DNA of 64,000 nt from Jacaranda mimosifolia (GCA_018894105.1 CM032117.1:49572503-49636502), one strand, 5' to 3'. Positions 35,799 through 48,513 are shown, numbered from the stretch's first letter. Notes: generated by a model not told the origin, from the sequence alone. Made by a program: numbers and translations.

Positions 35799-36484
35799 CT
35801 ACGAATATTCAAAAAAGTCACAAGATCTTGGCCCTCCTGCCAAAGTCCCTTGTGTTGCTCTGGGGGGAAATACACCACATTTCATTGCACACTGCTTTTA
35901 TTGTATACGTTACACTAGTCATACCTCGGCGGTGGTACCCAGTCAGTAGCATCACATCAAATTCCACAGCAAATCCTTGGATCGGATTATATGCAGGCAA
36001 TGATGTCTTTATAGTTTCACTAAGAAAAGTCTTTTTTCTGGAGCCTTGTCCAAAGGGTCGAACAAATGCTTCTGGCGGATCATTAGACACCCACAGAACC
36101 CGAATATGGAAATCATCGTAGTGGACAGAAGCATGTGGATTTGGGTTTTCCACAGAAATCGTTAAGTTCCACTGCACTGTCACCTTGGAATCATCATCAG
36201 ATTTGACGTTGTTGCCCACAGAAATCGAAACCGATTCGACTTTGAAAATGGGACTCTCGTTGTTCCCCACAACAAATATGAAAAGCAGACATATAAGTAA
36301 AGGAAAGGAAGATTTGGTTTGCTAGGGAAGGAGATGATTCACCAGAATTAGTCAAGCGGGTTGCGCCGCCACTTGAGGCGGCGGTGGAGGGTTGTGGTGG
36401 TTTAGCAGGGCGGCCGCCATGGGCAACTGGCACTCCAATGGCTACATACGCAGGGGGTTGACGTGTAGGTTTTCCTTGACTCAT
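35799..36484 (-). pseudogene. LEA_2/NHL-type gene, copy C: two frameshifts
   Basis: Start ATG at 36482-36484 (MSQGKPTRQPP). The proline/alanine-rich N-terminus runs to about residue 58. A frameshift at about 36300-36320 separates it from the membrane segment (LICLLFIFVV) and LEA_2 domain (PIFKVESVSI, VGNNVKSDDD, VTVQWNLTISVENPNPHASV). Near 35870, around a C6 run on the coding strand, a second frameshift moves the conserved end (ATQGTLAGGPRSCDF) out of frame; the conserved reading stops at 35799. The uncorrected frame ends at 35818. Expected length about 225 residues. The family anchors in membranes and associates with stress or pathogen responses. Single-exon, as usual. A base-calling error in homopolymers cannot be excluded for either lesion. 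Confidence 0.82.
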
Positions 36485-36962
36485 CACTGCAAACGTTTCA
36501 AGGGGTAAAACTTTGTTCACCACATGATCAGAACTCTTAGATTATAAAGGTTTTAATATTTTGCTTGATTTCTTCTTATCCGCTGACTTGGGAATTAATG
36601 AACATCTAAATAGCTTTTGAAAAGGTTGCGATGTAGTCTATACTATCGGAAAGAAGGTCGCATTTGATTTAGCCAATTTTGACTCATTTTTTAAAATTAA
36701 GATTTTGAGTTTTTAAATAAATTTAAAAATTCTGATTAGTTGATGATTAAAGTTTTTTCTTTTTATCGTAAAAAAATTCAAAATTCGTTTACATAGATAA
36801 CGACTTGATTAAGATGCAAATATCATCATTCTTCCTTATCGTTAATAGCTAGATGTTTATTAATTACTAGATAGGAATCTTTTTCTAAAGGTCAAAATAA
36901 TTTATCTTTATCTAACTATTTTTTTTCTAGTTGAAATTCAAAATAATTCCAAAGATAAGTCC

Positions 36963-36996
<34 letters not shown>

Positions 36997-37009
36997 TTGT
37001 TAGGTTCCG
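36485..37009. other. 5' flank of LEA_2 copy C
   Basis: 36540-36850 is shared with the flanks of copies B and D and with 16100-16260. (TA)n at about 36964-36997. Promoter elements were not pinned down. Confidence 0.5.
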
Positions 37010-37165
37010 TCTCTAACGTTATGATAATCTTTTGTTCCACTAACAATATAAATGGTATAAAATAGAGAAAGTAACTATTGATTATTTCATTCTAGCTTAT
37101 AGGTATAGTTTGGCTCCAAACTACAAATATTAATGCGAGAAATGAAAAAAGCTCCAAGAAAACAA
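37010..37165 (+). pseudogene. Defensin 3'-flank remnant (unit D)
   Basis: ATGGTATAAAATAGAGAAAG, then CTTATAGGTATAGTTTGGCTCC and the GCGAGAAA block, align with 10930-11090 downstream of the intact defensin. No coding sequence remains. It shows that a defensin once stood before LEA_2 copy D. Confidence 0.6.
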
Positions 37166-38368
37166 ACTTTCCTTCAATAATCAAAGATCGCAATGATTAT
37201 TAGCCCATGCAATCTCATAATAATAATAATAGAAATCATTTGCTTGTTTTGATATTGCATGATAAATATACAATCCAATTTAATTTTAATGTTTAGTTCA
37301 TTTTTAGAGGCCCTTGATACAGTTAGGATCCGTCATGCATTTAAGGCCAAACTTGACTTGTATATTAAGACCCTAAGGTGTGATATGTTTTTCAACTTAA
37401 GTTAGAAATAAATTATAGTTCATTAAATGGGATAATCATACAAATCAACAAATATTAGATATGATACACAATAACCCACTATTTATTTTAGTCATATGTG
37501 TTATGCCTAATTCAAACAGACCAAGCAAATGAGCTCTTATTGTATTGTACCATTATAAAGGAATTTATTTACAGAATCAACTGCTTTAAGTAAAGTTCAG
37601 CGAACAGATTGGGCTCTGTTATACATCCACAGTTGGAACACATGACACATCACAAATTCTAGTTCGGTGATCCAAAGTGCACAGGGAGCTACTCAAACGA
37701 ATAGATAGGTTTTTTTTTTTTTTATATAACTACTATTACAATTATTCATGTACATCCAAAAATTCAATTACTATTTGTATTTGTACTGTTACTAAATATT
37801 CAATTATTTGATTACTAATCATACATGTATTGTTTGGTCAAAAATATTAATAGTATTTATTTAAAATAGATATTACTAGTATTTAATTAGTAAATATTTC
37901 ATTGTTCCATTTAATTTTTATTTTGAATTTATATTCAATAATTCATAATTTAGTTCTATTCACCTAATAAATAATATTAAGAAAATTATTATACATATAA
38001 TAGACTTTAATTTTTTAAATTGTGTCCTAACAGTTTAACTTGGAAATCAAACTCTTAAACTACAATTTAAATACATATATTTGATCCATTCAAGGCTTCA
38101 AGCTATAATATGGATCTATTGACACACTTAACTATTATATTATTGATTTATTTTTATATTATTATTTTTTATATAATAATATCTTTTAATAATTTAAAAC
38201 TATGATTAAATATTTTATGTGAATAAAAATAAAAAATGTGATAAATAGTAATAGTGGGTTGTAAAGTGGATGAACTGTAAATAATAGTTACTAATGAAGG
38301 CAGACATATCAACTAAAAATATACTAAGACAGTGTGATAATAGTATATGTAATCTTAATAATTATTAA
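37166..38368. other. AT-rich intergenic DNA, nothing recognised
   Basis: No coding frame and no element termini identified. Confidence 0.5.
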
Positions 38369-38678
38369 CTAGCAATTTGGCACATCGATGCACGTGTTAA
38401 AATTTTTATAATATTTTTATGTGATGATAATATTTATTTACCTTTATATAATGTGAATTTATTTTAATAGTTTAAATATATTTATCTATTTATTTTTATC
38501 GTAAATAAAAATTAAAAAGTTGTGATAAATGAAAATTGTAGGCATAAAATATGTAAATTATAACTGATAATTATTTTATAACTTCGATTTATTAGAAATT
38601 AAAAAAAAGTGGGACATTTTAGACAAATTATTTGAAAACACATCAAAAAAGAAATTGATACTTTATTAATATTATAGA
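38369..38678 (-). mobile_element. Small non-autonomous Helitron candidate, 310 bp
   Basis: On the minus strand it starts TCTATAATATTAATAAAG, preceded by A, and ends with a hairpin-like CACGTGCATCGATGTGCC, then CTAG followed by T. Insertion between A and T, a 5' TC, a 3' CTRR and a hairpin about 10 bp from the end are the Helitron signature. Non-coding. Confidence 0.55.
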
Positions 38679-40542
38679 TAATACAATGAAAAATTACCAT
38701 GATAAACCCCATTAATTTGAGAGTTGAGACCAATGAGCTCATTTTAAGACTAATATTACTACAAAGAAAACAACTATCTTCCCCTATCTAGTCGACATAC
38801 AATTAGTTAATATATGTAACACCTCTAAAATTCAGTATTTCAGAAAATTGGGATTTCGAAATTAAGATTTCGGTTAATCGGATTTTAGGGCTCAGAATTA
38901 ATAATAAAAGGACATAATTGCAAGGAAATTGGAAGTTTGGAATTCAATTGAGGAATCTTATAATGTTAGGGACTTAATCGCAAAAATGGAAAATTGGATT
39001 TTGGAAATCGGGCAGCTTTCCTTCTCTTTTTCTTTTCTTCCTTCTTCCCATTTTTTCTTCTTTCTTCATCACTATTCCATTTTCTTCCTCCTTCAACCGA
39101 GAGTCAACCACCACCATGATCCTATCTCCGGCGACCTAAACCCCAATCTAACCCCACCAAACTCTTTCCCCACATGCCTAGTGTCCATTTCCACCACCAT
39201 GCAAGCCATCGGACGGCGGAGCTCCACGGCGGAGGAAGACCCAATTTTTGGTGGTGATGGGTTTAACATTTTCCGGCGGTGATTTAGGTGTTTGAGGGGT
39301 GTTTTGGAAAGCTTAAGGTGTGAGGAAGAGGGCTGTAGGGTTGCATGTGGTTGAAGAACGTCCAGAAGTTGAGAAAATGGTGATCGGAGTTGGGCGGTGT
39401 GTTTATAAATTGGTCTGAAAATTGGAGTTTTCGGAGGCTACAGGCGTCTAAACAGAAATCTGACTGTACCGTTGGACTCAGGAGCTCGAAAGGAGTTGGA
39501 CTACTCGGTTTGAGAATTTACCGACAGCGGCGGACGGCGGCGCTCCGGCGGCCGGTGGTGGCGCTTCGGCGGTGCTCCGGCGACCTCAGGGCAGTTTCTT
39601 CATCCCGACGTGGCGAACGCAGTGGCGTGGTTGGTTCGTGAAACTGATGTCTCGTTGTGTAGTTGTGGAAGAGAATTGGAGAGTTGTTATATATATATAT
39701 ATGTGCATGCATATGTATATTTTCCTTATTGAGTTGTATCCATGCCAAGAATAGAATTTGAGGATGTTGAGATGTTATATATATATATATATATAATATA
39801 TGTGTTGGTTTTCCATGCTATGGAATATGAATTTAGTGGACCTGGACTCATGCATAATGCCAACTTGGACTTATTATAGTATTAAGGATTGTATTATAAG
39901 ATTAAATGGCATTTGATTAGGAATTGATTATGTAAGGATTATGTTCATGACCTTGAAATAGGAATGAGATACTGTATTAATTGATAAATTAGTGATTCTG
40001 GATCGTTAATGGTATAATTGTGATTAATAGAATTAAGTATGGATTTTGATTATAAATATTACTTTTTGGATAGGTAACAACGAAATGGGTCCTGCGGACC
40101 AATAGGCTGCTGACCGTGATAGCACTTCTGAGATTACGGAGGTGAGGGTCTCCCACTTTGGGTTATTGCTTTGATTACCGCTATTCGTGAATTGTTGAAC
40201 CCTTGTGAGGGTCTGCCAATCTGGCACTTCATTTCATTTATCGGTAATTGTGATAAACCCCTATGCGGGTTACTGTTTCTGAACTGACTGTACTGTTATT
40301 GAAATCTGTGATCTGTTAAGATCTTTGATATTCTGTTATCTGATTCGGACACCCCTGCGCGGGTTATTTCTGTTCTGATTCTGTTTCTGTTGGTTCTAAA
40401 GCTCATAACGTTTTCTGATATATGTTATATGTTCGTTCTGTTATATGTCTTGCTATCTGTTTGTTCTGGTATCTGTACTGTCCAGTACTATTACTGTTTG
40501 CCCTGTCGGCACTTCTATACTGTTCTGAATTGTCTGTACGTC

Positions 40543-40683
40543 TGATACGCTAGGGGCTATTCCCTGGTATTCGTTATGTAAGTCCAATACGCTAGGAGCT
40601 ATTCCCTGGGTATTCAGTTTTTCAGCCATATGCTAGGGTTATTCCTAGGTATGAGCGATGTGCTAAGGCTATTCTTGGGCATC
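40543..40683. repeat. Four hairpin-forming repeats in the gypsy LTR
   Basis: Four related units of the form ACGCTAGGGGCTATTCCCTG recur about every 35 bp. Each has a GCTAGGG half and a CCCTGG-like half around TATT, so each can fold. They are repeated in LTR2 (about 45385-45525) and LTR3 (about 50227-50367). Confidence 0.75.
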
Positions 40684-40771
40684 TACTGTTATCCTTCGAT
40701 TGACATCTGTTATCCGTCCGTACTGTTATCTGTTAATCTGATATCCGACTATCTGTTGTCTGTTACCGGTC

Positions 40772-40841
40772 TGATATGTTGTTCCCAGCTGTAAAGCGGG
40801 ACGAGCTGATATGTTGTTCCCAGTTGTAAAGTGGGACGAAC
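40772..40841. repeat. 35-bp tandem duplication in the gypsy LTR
   Basis: Two adjacent 35-bp units beginning TGATATGTTGTTCCCAG and ending GGGACGARC, differing at three positions. Present in all three LTRs. Confidence 0.85.
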
Positions 40842-41583
40842 TGTTAAGGGACTGATATGATCTGTTAGATTGATTCGATTGATCTGATCTATTTATTGAT
40901 TGATTTTGATTATTTCCGGACTGATTGAATGATTGCATGCTTGACTGAATGACTGAATGCGACTGACTGACTGCCTGCCTGATCGATTGTCTGACCGTAT
41001 TCTGATCTGTTCTGCCTGACTGTTGATTTACAGTCTGTTGAGTTGATTCACCCTCAACAGATTCCTTCTGTTATGCTTACAGTTATCCCTCACTAAGTCC
41101 TTTGGACTTAACCCCCCCGTTTATTTTGATTCTCTCAGACAGGGACTAAGCAAGGGATTTGGACTCCATGCTGGATAAGAGTATGTTTTGTAATAGATCA
41201 GATGTTGTATGTATATATGGAAGTCGTCTGATTGCTAAGTATGGATTTGAGATCTATGATACGTTATGATGATAGGGATGACTTAAAGGTTGTAAATATT
41301 TCGTTATATAAGAACATGAATTTTGGCCTTCGTTTTATAGATTATCGAGTTTGGTAAGGTTGTAATTCCGCTGCTTTTGATAAGTTGAATTGGAAATCTG
41401 GTGGCATGTATTTAGTTATGTGTTGTATATTACAGGTTTGTTTAAGTTTGAATCCGCTACTATTTCTGATGAACATGAAATGTCTGATTATGGGCCTATT
41501 GAATTGTAATTTTTGGTTCAGAATTATTGAATGGAACATTTTGATATCTTAGCTTTGGGATACCCAGAGTCGGGTGTCACAGG

Positions 41584-41595
41584 TGGTATCAGAGC
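41584..41595 (+). promoter_or_regulatory. Primer binding site, internal region 1
   Basis: TGGTATCAGAGC two bases after LTR1, an exact plant initiator-Met tRNA primer site. The same site recurs at 46426-46437 after LTR2. Confidence 0.85.
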
Positions 41596-42012
41596 TTGGG
41601 TTGGAAAGCCCAAGCAATGCTATGATATGATCCTCGGATATGGAACTTTTGGATAGTGGAGTTAAGTATGACTGTGGAATGTTTAAGATATGAATGAGTT
41701 AACGGATACTAGAGCCTAGGTTATTGATAATCTTGGCATTGTGTATCATTTGATAATATTGGAATTTGTGAATGATTTCTTATTTTGGTTAGTTTGAGTA
41801 CGAATTATAGGTGTTTGATTTATCGGAAGTGATTCGAAGATTTAAGATGAGATTGATCAGTTGCTATTAATGAGATGATTTACTTACTTCAGGATGTTTA
41901 TGGGATCTTATGGTATTGTAGAATGAATAGACTTATATGTCTAGGTGTCTGACTTGATCTTATCTGATTCTTTTCCTCTCTTTTGTAGAATTTAGTAGAG
42001 TTGGTGGTAGTG
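41596..42012. other. Gypsy 5' leader, internal region 1
   Basis: Untranslated leader between primer site and gag ATG, without a long frame. Repeated at 46438-46854. Confidence 0.6.
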
Positions 42013-43227
42013 ATGGCGTCGCAAGGAAGTTCTGAGACACCTATTCCTCCTAGAACAGGACGACGGGGTAGACCTCCTGGGCAAAGGATCGTTAACCGAA
42101 AAGTTCCTAGGCGAGAAGCACCTGCCCATCCTCAACCAATGCCGGAAGAGGAAGTTTCTCAAACTCCTCCAATAGATCAACCGGCAGCGGATCCCCCGGA
42201 AGGGCCTGGTCTACGGGAGAGACAGAGACGCAGGCAACCAGCGGCTAGAGCGGAGGTAGCAGAGGCGGTTACAGAAGATAGAACCTTGGAACGATTTCTT
42301 CGTTTCAATCCCCCTAAGTTCTTGGGAGGTCCTGATGATAGAAAGGTTGAGGAGTGGATCGAGAGTTTGGAAGTTATTTTTGGGACATTGCGCTACTCAG
42401 ATGAACGGAGGGTTCGATTTGCCGCATTCCTTCTAGAAGGTTCCGCCCGGAGTTGGTGGAAGATGATTGATCGAATATGGACGGCTGAAGAAACCCCCCG
42501 AACTTGGGAGAATTTCACCCGAGACTTTATGAGAAAATTTGTGCCAGAAGTGGTGAAACAGGCCAGGGAAAGGGAATTTATGGACCTGGTACAAGGGGCA
42601 CAGTCTGGAAGTCAGTATGAGGCTACTTTTAGCCGATTGATGCAATATGCTCCTTACATACAAGATGATGAAGGTCGAGAAGTTTGACGATTCTTACAAG
42701 GACTGCGGCCAGAGCTTAGGCAAGGATTGGCCATTTGTGACTTGGCAAATCTCAATATGGCAGTAAGCCGAGCACTGCAACTGGAGTCAGAGCTGCAGGA
42801 AATTCGAAAGATTGAGAGTAAGGGCCGTAAGGATAAGATACGCTTTGAGGAACAGAGTGATATTGGAAGAAAGCAACCGAGACTCCAGGTTCAAGGCACT
42901 GTCCATCGAGCCCATCAATCTAGTGAGACTGCAAATGTGGTTCAAGGAATGGCTCGAAAACTCTGTGGATTTTGTGGAGGATATAACCATGGCGAATCTG
43001 GATGTTGGAAGAAGCAGGGTAGATGCTTAGGTTGCGGTAGCGACCAGCATTTCATAAGAGGTTGCCCCAAAAGAAAAGGGTCAACACCTGCAGAGAAAGG
43101 GAAGCAGGTAGCAGAAGCTAGTGGGAAACCGAAAATACGAGCTCGTGCATATGCCCTGATAGGAGAAGAAGCACTAGATCCTATTGAGTTGGCAGGAGGT
43201 ACGGTTTCTATTTTTGAAATACTATAA
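42013..43227 (+). pseudogene. Ty3/gypsy Gag, internal region 1, with in-frame TGA
   Basis: ATG at 42013 (MASQGSSETP) gives a 404-codon frame interrupted once, by TGA at 42685-42687 (codon 225). Residues about 1-90 are Pro/Arg-rich. About 95-270 form the retrotransposon Gag domain (RFLRFNPPKFLGG, ARSWWKMIDR, FVPEVVKQAREREF, LRPELRQGL). Two CCHC zinc knuckles follow: CGFCGGYNHGESGC (residues 318-331) and CLGCGSDQHFIRGC (338-351). The frame ends at GTVSIFEIL, where a pepsin-like protease would normally begin, so a deletion removed pol. Gag packages element RNA in cytoplasmic particles. The TGA, most simply a CGA-to-TGA change, would truncate it before the knuckles. The identical lesion is in region 2. 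Confidence 0.88.
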
Positions 43228-43671
43228 TGCCATATATATATGATCTTGGTGTTTTGCATTCTATTACTTGATGTATTTTACCGAATTAAATGTGCAATCC
43301 GAGACTATGGTTTAGTAGAAAGTTTGAACACCCTTAGAAATAAGGTTAATAATAAACACCATGTGTTGGGATTGCCAGATGGCAATTGGTAATAGAAGAT
43401 TGATTCCTCTAGATAGATAGGGTAGTCAATCGGAAGAGACCAGAAAACATGAGTGCCAGAAGAAGTAGAAGTGGGATTGCTAGATATGGCACACAAGTCG
43501 AGATATACGATGCATTCGAGAAGCACGAAGATGTATCGAGACTTGAAGAAGTAATTCTAGCAGAATGTAAAAAGAGAATGTAGATCGACAAACAGGCTCT
43601 ACTCATTTTCTGTCAGTTGGATCATTAATCAGATGAGAATCTGGGGACAAATTCTTTTAAGGGGGGAGGAT
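43228..43671 (+). other. Gypsy 3' untranslated internal segment with polypurine tract
   Basis: No pol homology seen. The tract AAGGGGGGAGGAT at 43659-43671 lies directly before LTR2. Repeated at 48070-48513. Confidence 0.65.
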
Positions 43672-46423
43672 TGTAACACCCCTAAAATTCAGTATTTCAG
43701 AAAGTTGGCATTTAGAAATTAAGATTTCGGTTAATTGAATTTTAGGGCTCAGAATTAATAATAAAAGGACATAATTGCAAGGAAATTGGAAGTTTGGGAT
43801 TCAATTGAGGAATCTTATAATGTTAGGGACTTAATCGCAAAAATGGAAAATTGGATTTTGGAAATCGGGCAGCTTTCCTTCTCTTTTTCTTTTCTTCCTT
43901 CTTCCCATTTTTTCTTCTTTCTTCATCACTATTCCATTTTCTTCCTCCTTCAACCGAGAGTCAACCACCACCATGATCCTATCTCCGGCGACCTAAACCC
44001 CAATCTAACCCCACCAAACTCTTTCCCCACATGCCTAGTGTCCATTTCCACCACCATGCAAGCCATCGGACGGTCGAGCTCCACGGCGGAGGAAGACCCA
44101 ATTTTTGGTGGTGATGGGTTTAACATTTTCCGGCAGTGATTTAGGTGTTTGAGGGGTGTTTTGGAAAGCTTAAGGTGTGAGGAAGAGGGCTGTAGGGTTG
44201 CATGTGGTTGAAGAACGTCCAGAAGTTGAGAAAATGGTGATCGGAGTTGGGCGGTGTGTTTATAAATTGGTCTGAAAATTGGAGTTTTCGGAGGCTACAT
44301 GCGTCTAAACAGAAATCTGACTGTACCGTTGGACTCAGGAGCTCGAAAGGAGTTGGACTACTCGGTTTGAGAATTTTCCGGCAGCGGCGGACGGCGGCGC
44401 TCTGGCGGTCGGTGGTGGCGCTCCGGCGACCTCAGGGCAGTTTCTTCATCCCGACGTGGCGAACGCAGTGGCGTGGTTGGTTCGTGAAACTGAGGTCTCG
44501 TTGTGTAGTTGTGGAAGAGAATTGGAGAGTTGTTATATATATATATGTGCATGCATATGTATATTTTCCTTATTGAGTTGTATCCATGCCAAGAATAGAA
44601 TTTGAGGATGTTGAGATGTTATATATATATATATATAATATATGTGCTGGTTTTCCATGCTATGGAATATGAATTTAGTGGACCTGGACTCATGCATAAT
44701 GCCAACTTGGACTTATTATAGTATTAAGGATTGTATTATAAGATTAAATGGCATTTAATTAGGAATTGATTATGTAAGGATTATGTTCATGACCTTGAAA
44801 TAGGAATGAGATACTGTATTAATTGATAAATTAGTGATTCTGGATCGTTAATGGTATAATTGTGATTAATAGAATTAAGTATGGATTTTGATTATAAATA
44901 TTACTTTTTGGATAGGTAACAACGAAATGGGTCCTGCGGACCAATAGGCTGCTGACCGTGATAGCACTTCTGAGATTACGGAGGTGAGGGTCTCCCACTT
45001 TGGGTTATTGCTTTGATTACCGCTATTCGTGAATTGTTGAACCCTTGTGAGGGTCTGCCAATCTGGCACTTCATTTCATTTATCGGTAATTGTGATAAAC
45101 CCCTGTGCGGGTTACTGTTTCTGAACTGACTGTACTGTTATTGAAATCTGTGATCTGTTAAGATCTTTGATATTCTGTTATCTGATTCGGACACCCCTGC
45201 GCGGGTTATTTCTGTTCTGATTCTGTTTCTGTTGGTTCTAAAGCTCATAACGTTTTCTGATATATGTTATATGTTCGTTCTGTTATATGTCTTGCTATCT
45301 GTTTGTTCTGGTATCTGTACTGTCCAGTACTATTACTGTTTGCCCTGTCGGCACTTCTATACTGTTCTGAATTGTCTGTACGTCTGATACGCTAGGGGCT
45401 ATTCCCTGGTATTCGTTATGTAAGTCCAATACGCTAGGAGCTATTCCCTGGGTATTCAGTTTTTCAGCCATATGCTAGGGTTATTCCTAGGTATGAGCGA
45501 TGTGCTAAGGCTATTCTTGGGCATCTACTGTTATCCTTCGATTGACATCTGTTATCCGTCCGTACTGTTATCTGTTAATCTGATATCCGACTATCTGTTG
45601 TCTGTTACCGGTCTGATATGTTGTTCCCAGCTGTAAAGCGGGACGAGCTGATATGTTGTTCCCAGTTGTAAAGTGGGACGAACTGTTAAGGGACTGATAT
45701 GATCTGTTAGATTGATTCGATTGATCTGATCTATTTATTGATTGATTTTGATTATTTCCGGACTGATTGAATGATTGCATGCTTGACTGAATGACTGAAT
45801 GCGACTGACTGACTGCCTGCCTGATCGATTGTCTGACCGTATTCTGATCTGTTCTGCCTGACTGTTGATTTACAGTCTGTTGAGTTGATTCACCCTCAAC
45901 AGATTCCTTCTGTTATGCTTACAGTTATCCCTCACTAAGTCCTTTGGACTTAACCCCCCCGTTTATTTTGATTCTCTCAGACAGGGACTAAGCAAGGGAT
46001 TTGGACTCCATGCTGGATAAGAGTATGTTTTGTAATAGATCAGATGTTGTATGTATATATGGAAGTCGTCTGATTGCTAAGTATGGATTTGAGATCTATG
46101 ATACGTTATGATGATAGGGATGACTTAAAGGTTGTAAATATTTCGTTATATAAGAACATGAATTTTGGCCTTCGTTTTATAGATTATCGAGTTTGGTAAG
46201 GTTGTAATTCCGCTGCTTTTGATAAGTTGAATTGGAAATCTGGTGGCATGTATTTAGTTATGTGTTGTATATTACAGGTTTGTTTAAGTTTGAATCCGCT
46301 ACTATTTCTGATGAACATGAAATGTCTGATTATGGGCCTATTGAATTGTAATTTTTGGTTCAGAATTATTGAATGGAACATTTTGATATCTTAGCTTTGG
46401 GATACCCAGAGTCGGGTGTCACA
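43672..46423 (+). repeat. Gypsy LTR 2 (2752 bp), recombinant
   Basis: Its first ~1.43 kb carries LTR3-type variants (for example CCCTGTGCGGG at about 45105 where LTR1 has CCCTATGCGGG at 40264). Its last ~0.2 kb carries LTR1-type variants (GGCATGTATTT at 46251; GAGTCGGGTGTC at the end) where LTR3 has GGCATGCATTT and GAGTGGGGTGTC. The switch lies between 45105 and 46251. Confidence 0.9.
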
Positions 46424-48513
46424 GGTGGTATCAGAGCTTGGGTTGGAAAGCCCAAGCAATGCTATGATATGATCCTCGGATATGGAACTTTTGGATAGTG
46501 GAGTTAAGTATGACTGTGGAATGTTTAAGATATGAATGAGTTAACGGATACTAGAGCCTAGGTTATTGATAATCTTGGCATTGTGTATCATTTGATAATA
46601 TTGGAATTTGTGAATGATTTCTTATTTTGGTTAGTTTGAGTACGAATTATAGGTGTTTGATTTATCGGAAGTGATTCGAAGATTTAAGATGAGATTGATC
46701 AGTTGCTATTAATGAGATGATTTACTTACTTCAGGATGTTTATGGGATCTTATGGTATTGTAGAATGAATAGACTTATATGTCTAGGTGTCTGACTTGAT
46801 CTTATCTGATTCTTTTCCTCTCTTTTGTAGAATTTAGTAGAGTTGGTGGTAGTGATGGCGTCGCAAGGAAGTTCTGAGACACCTATTCCTCCTAGAACAG
46901 GACGACGGGGTAGACCTCCTGGGCAAAGGATCGTTAACCGAAAAGTTCCTAGGCGAGAAGCACCTGCCCATCCTCAACCAATGCCGGAAGAGGAAGTTTC
47001 TCAAACTCCTCCAATAGATCAACCGGCAGCGGATCCCCCGGAAGGGCCTGGTCTACGGGAGAGACAGAGACGCAGGCAACCAGCGGCTAGAGCGGAGGTA
47101 GCAGAGGCGGTTACAGAAGATAGAACCTTGGAACGATTTCTTCGTTTCAATCCCCCTAAGTTCTTGGGAGGTCCTGATGATAGAAAGGTTGAGGAGTGGA
47201 TCGAGAGTTTGGAAGTTATTTTTGGGACATTGCGCTACTCAGATGAACGGAGGGTTCGATTTGCCGCATTCCTTCTAGAAGGTTCCGCCCGGAGTTGGTG
47301 GAAGATGATTGATCGAATATGGACGGCTGAAGAAACCCCCCGAACTTGGGAGAATTTCACCCGAGACTTTATGAGAAAATTTGTGCCAGAAGTGGTGAAA
47401 CAGGCCAGGGAAAGGGAATTTATGGACCTGGTACAAGGGGCACAGTCTGGAAGTCAGTATGAGGCTACTTTTAGCCGATTGATGCAATATGCTCCTTACA
47501 TACAAGATGATGAAGGTCGAGAAGTTTGACGATTCTTACAAGGACTGCGGCCAGAGCTTAGGCAAGGATTGGCCATTTGTGACTTGGCAAATCTCAATAT
47601 GGCAGTAAGCCGAGCACTGCAACTGGAGTCAGAGCTGCAGGAAATTCGAAAGATTGAGAGTAAGGGCCGTAAGGATAAGATACGCTTTGAGGAACAGAGT
47701 GATATTGGAAGAAAGCAACCGAGACTCCAGGTTCAAGGCACTGTCCATCGAGCCCATCAATCTAGTGAGACTGCAAATGTGGTTCAAGGAATGGCTCGAA
47801 AACTCTGTGGATTTTGTGGAGGATATAACCATGGCGAATCTGGATGTTGGAAGAAGCAGGGTAGATGCTTAGGTTGCGGTAGCGACCAGCATTTCATAAG
47901 AGGTTGCCCCAAAAGAAAAGGGTCAACACCTGCAGAGAAAGGGAAGCAGGTAGCAGAAGCTAGTGGGAAACCGAAAATACGAGCTCGTGCATATGCCCTG
48001 ATAGGAGAAGAAGCACTAGATCCTATTGAGTTGGCAGGAGGTACGGTTTCTATTTTTGAAATACTATAATGCCATATATATATGATCTTGGTGTTTTGCA
48101 TTCTATTACTTGATGTATTTTACCGAATTAAATGTGCAATCCGAGACTATGGTTTAGTAGAAAGTTTGAACACCCTTAGAAATAAGGTTAATAATAAACA
48201 CCATGTGTTGGGATTGCCAGATGGCAATTGGTAATAGAAGATTGATTCCTCTAGATAGATAGGGTAGTCAATCGGAAGAGACCAGAAAACATGAGTGCCA
48301 GAAGAAGTAGAAGTGGGATTGCTAGATATGGCACACAAGTCGAGATATACGATGCATTCGAGAAGCACGAAGATGTATCGAGACTTGAAGAAGTAATTCT
48401 AGCAGAATGTAAAAAGAGAATGTAGATCGACAAACAGGCTCTACTCATTTTCTGTCAGTTGGATCATTAATCAGATGAGAATCTGGGGACAAATTCTTTT
48501 AAGGGGGGAGGAT
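46424..48513 (+). mobile_element. Gypsy internal region 2
   Basis: 2090 bp, apparently identical to 41582-43671: primer site at 46426-46437, leader, gag, 3' segment and polypurine tract up to 48513. Confidence 0.9.
46855..48069 (+). pseudogene. Ty3/gypsy Gag, internal region 2, same in-frame TGA
   Basis: Copy of 42013-43227 at an offset of 4842 bp with the same predicted residues, the same TGA (47527-47529) and the same two CCHC knuckles. Sharing the stop shows the lesion came before the tandem duplication. Confidence 0.88.

Larger units (their letters stand above)
38815..41581 (+). repeat. Gypsy LTR 1 (2767 bp)
   Basis: Starts TGTAACACCTCTAAAATT and ends GAGTCGGGTGTCACA. It differs from LTRs 2 and 3 at scattered positions in its first half, including an extra ~15 bp in the GC-rich tract near 39560. 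Later it contains a cluster of hairpin repeats (40543-40683) and a 35-bp tandem duplication (40772-40841). The 117-codon frame inside (38929-39282) is LTR sequence. Confidence 0.92.

Noticed and set aside
38929..39282. 117-codon frame repeated at 43786 and 48628
   Set aside because: It lies inside the gypsy LTRs and its triplicate appearance only reflects the three LTRs. No domain.
39390..39641. Arg-rich frames on both strands around 39390-39754, repeated in LTR2 and LTR3
   Set aside because: They come from the GC-rich CGGCGG tract of the LTR; both strands are open by composition alone.
42433..43606. Several minus-strand frames opposite gypsy gag
   Set aside because: Shadows of the Gag frame or of internal non-coding DNA, and identical in both internal regions for that reason.
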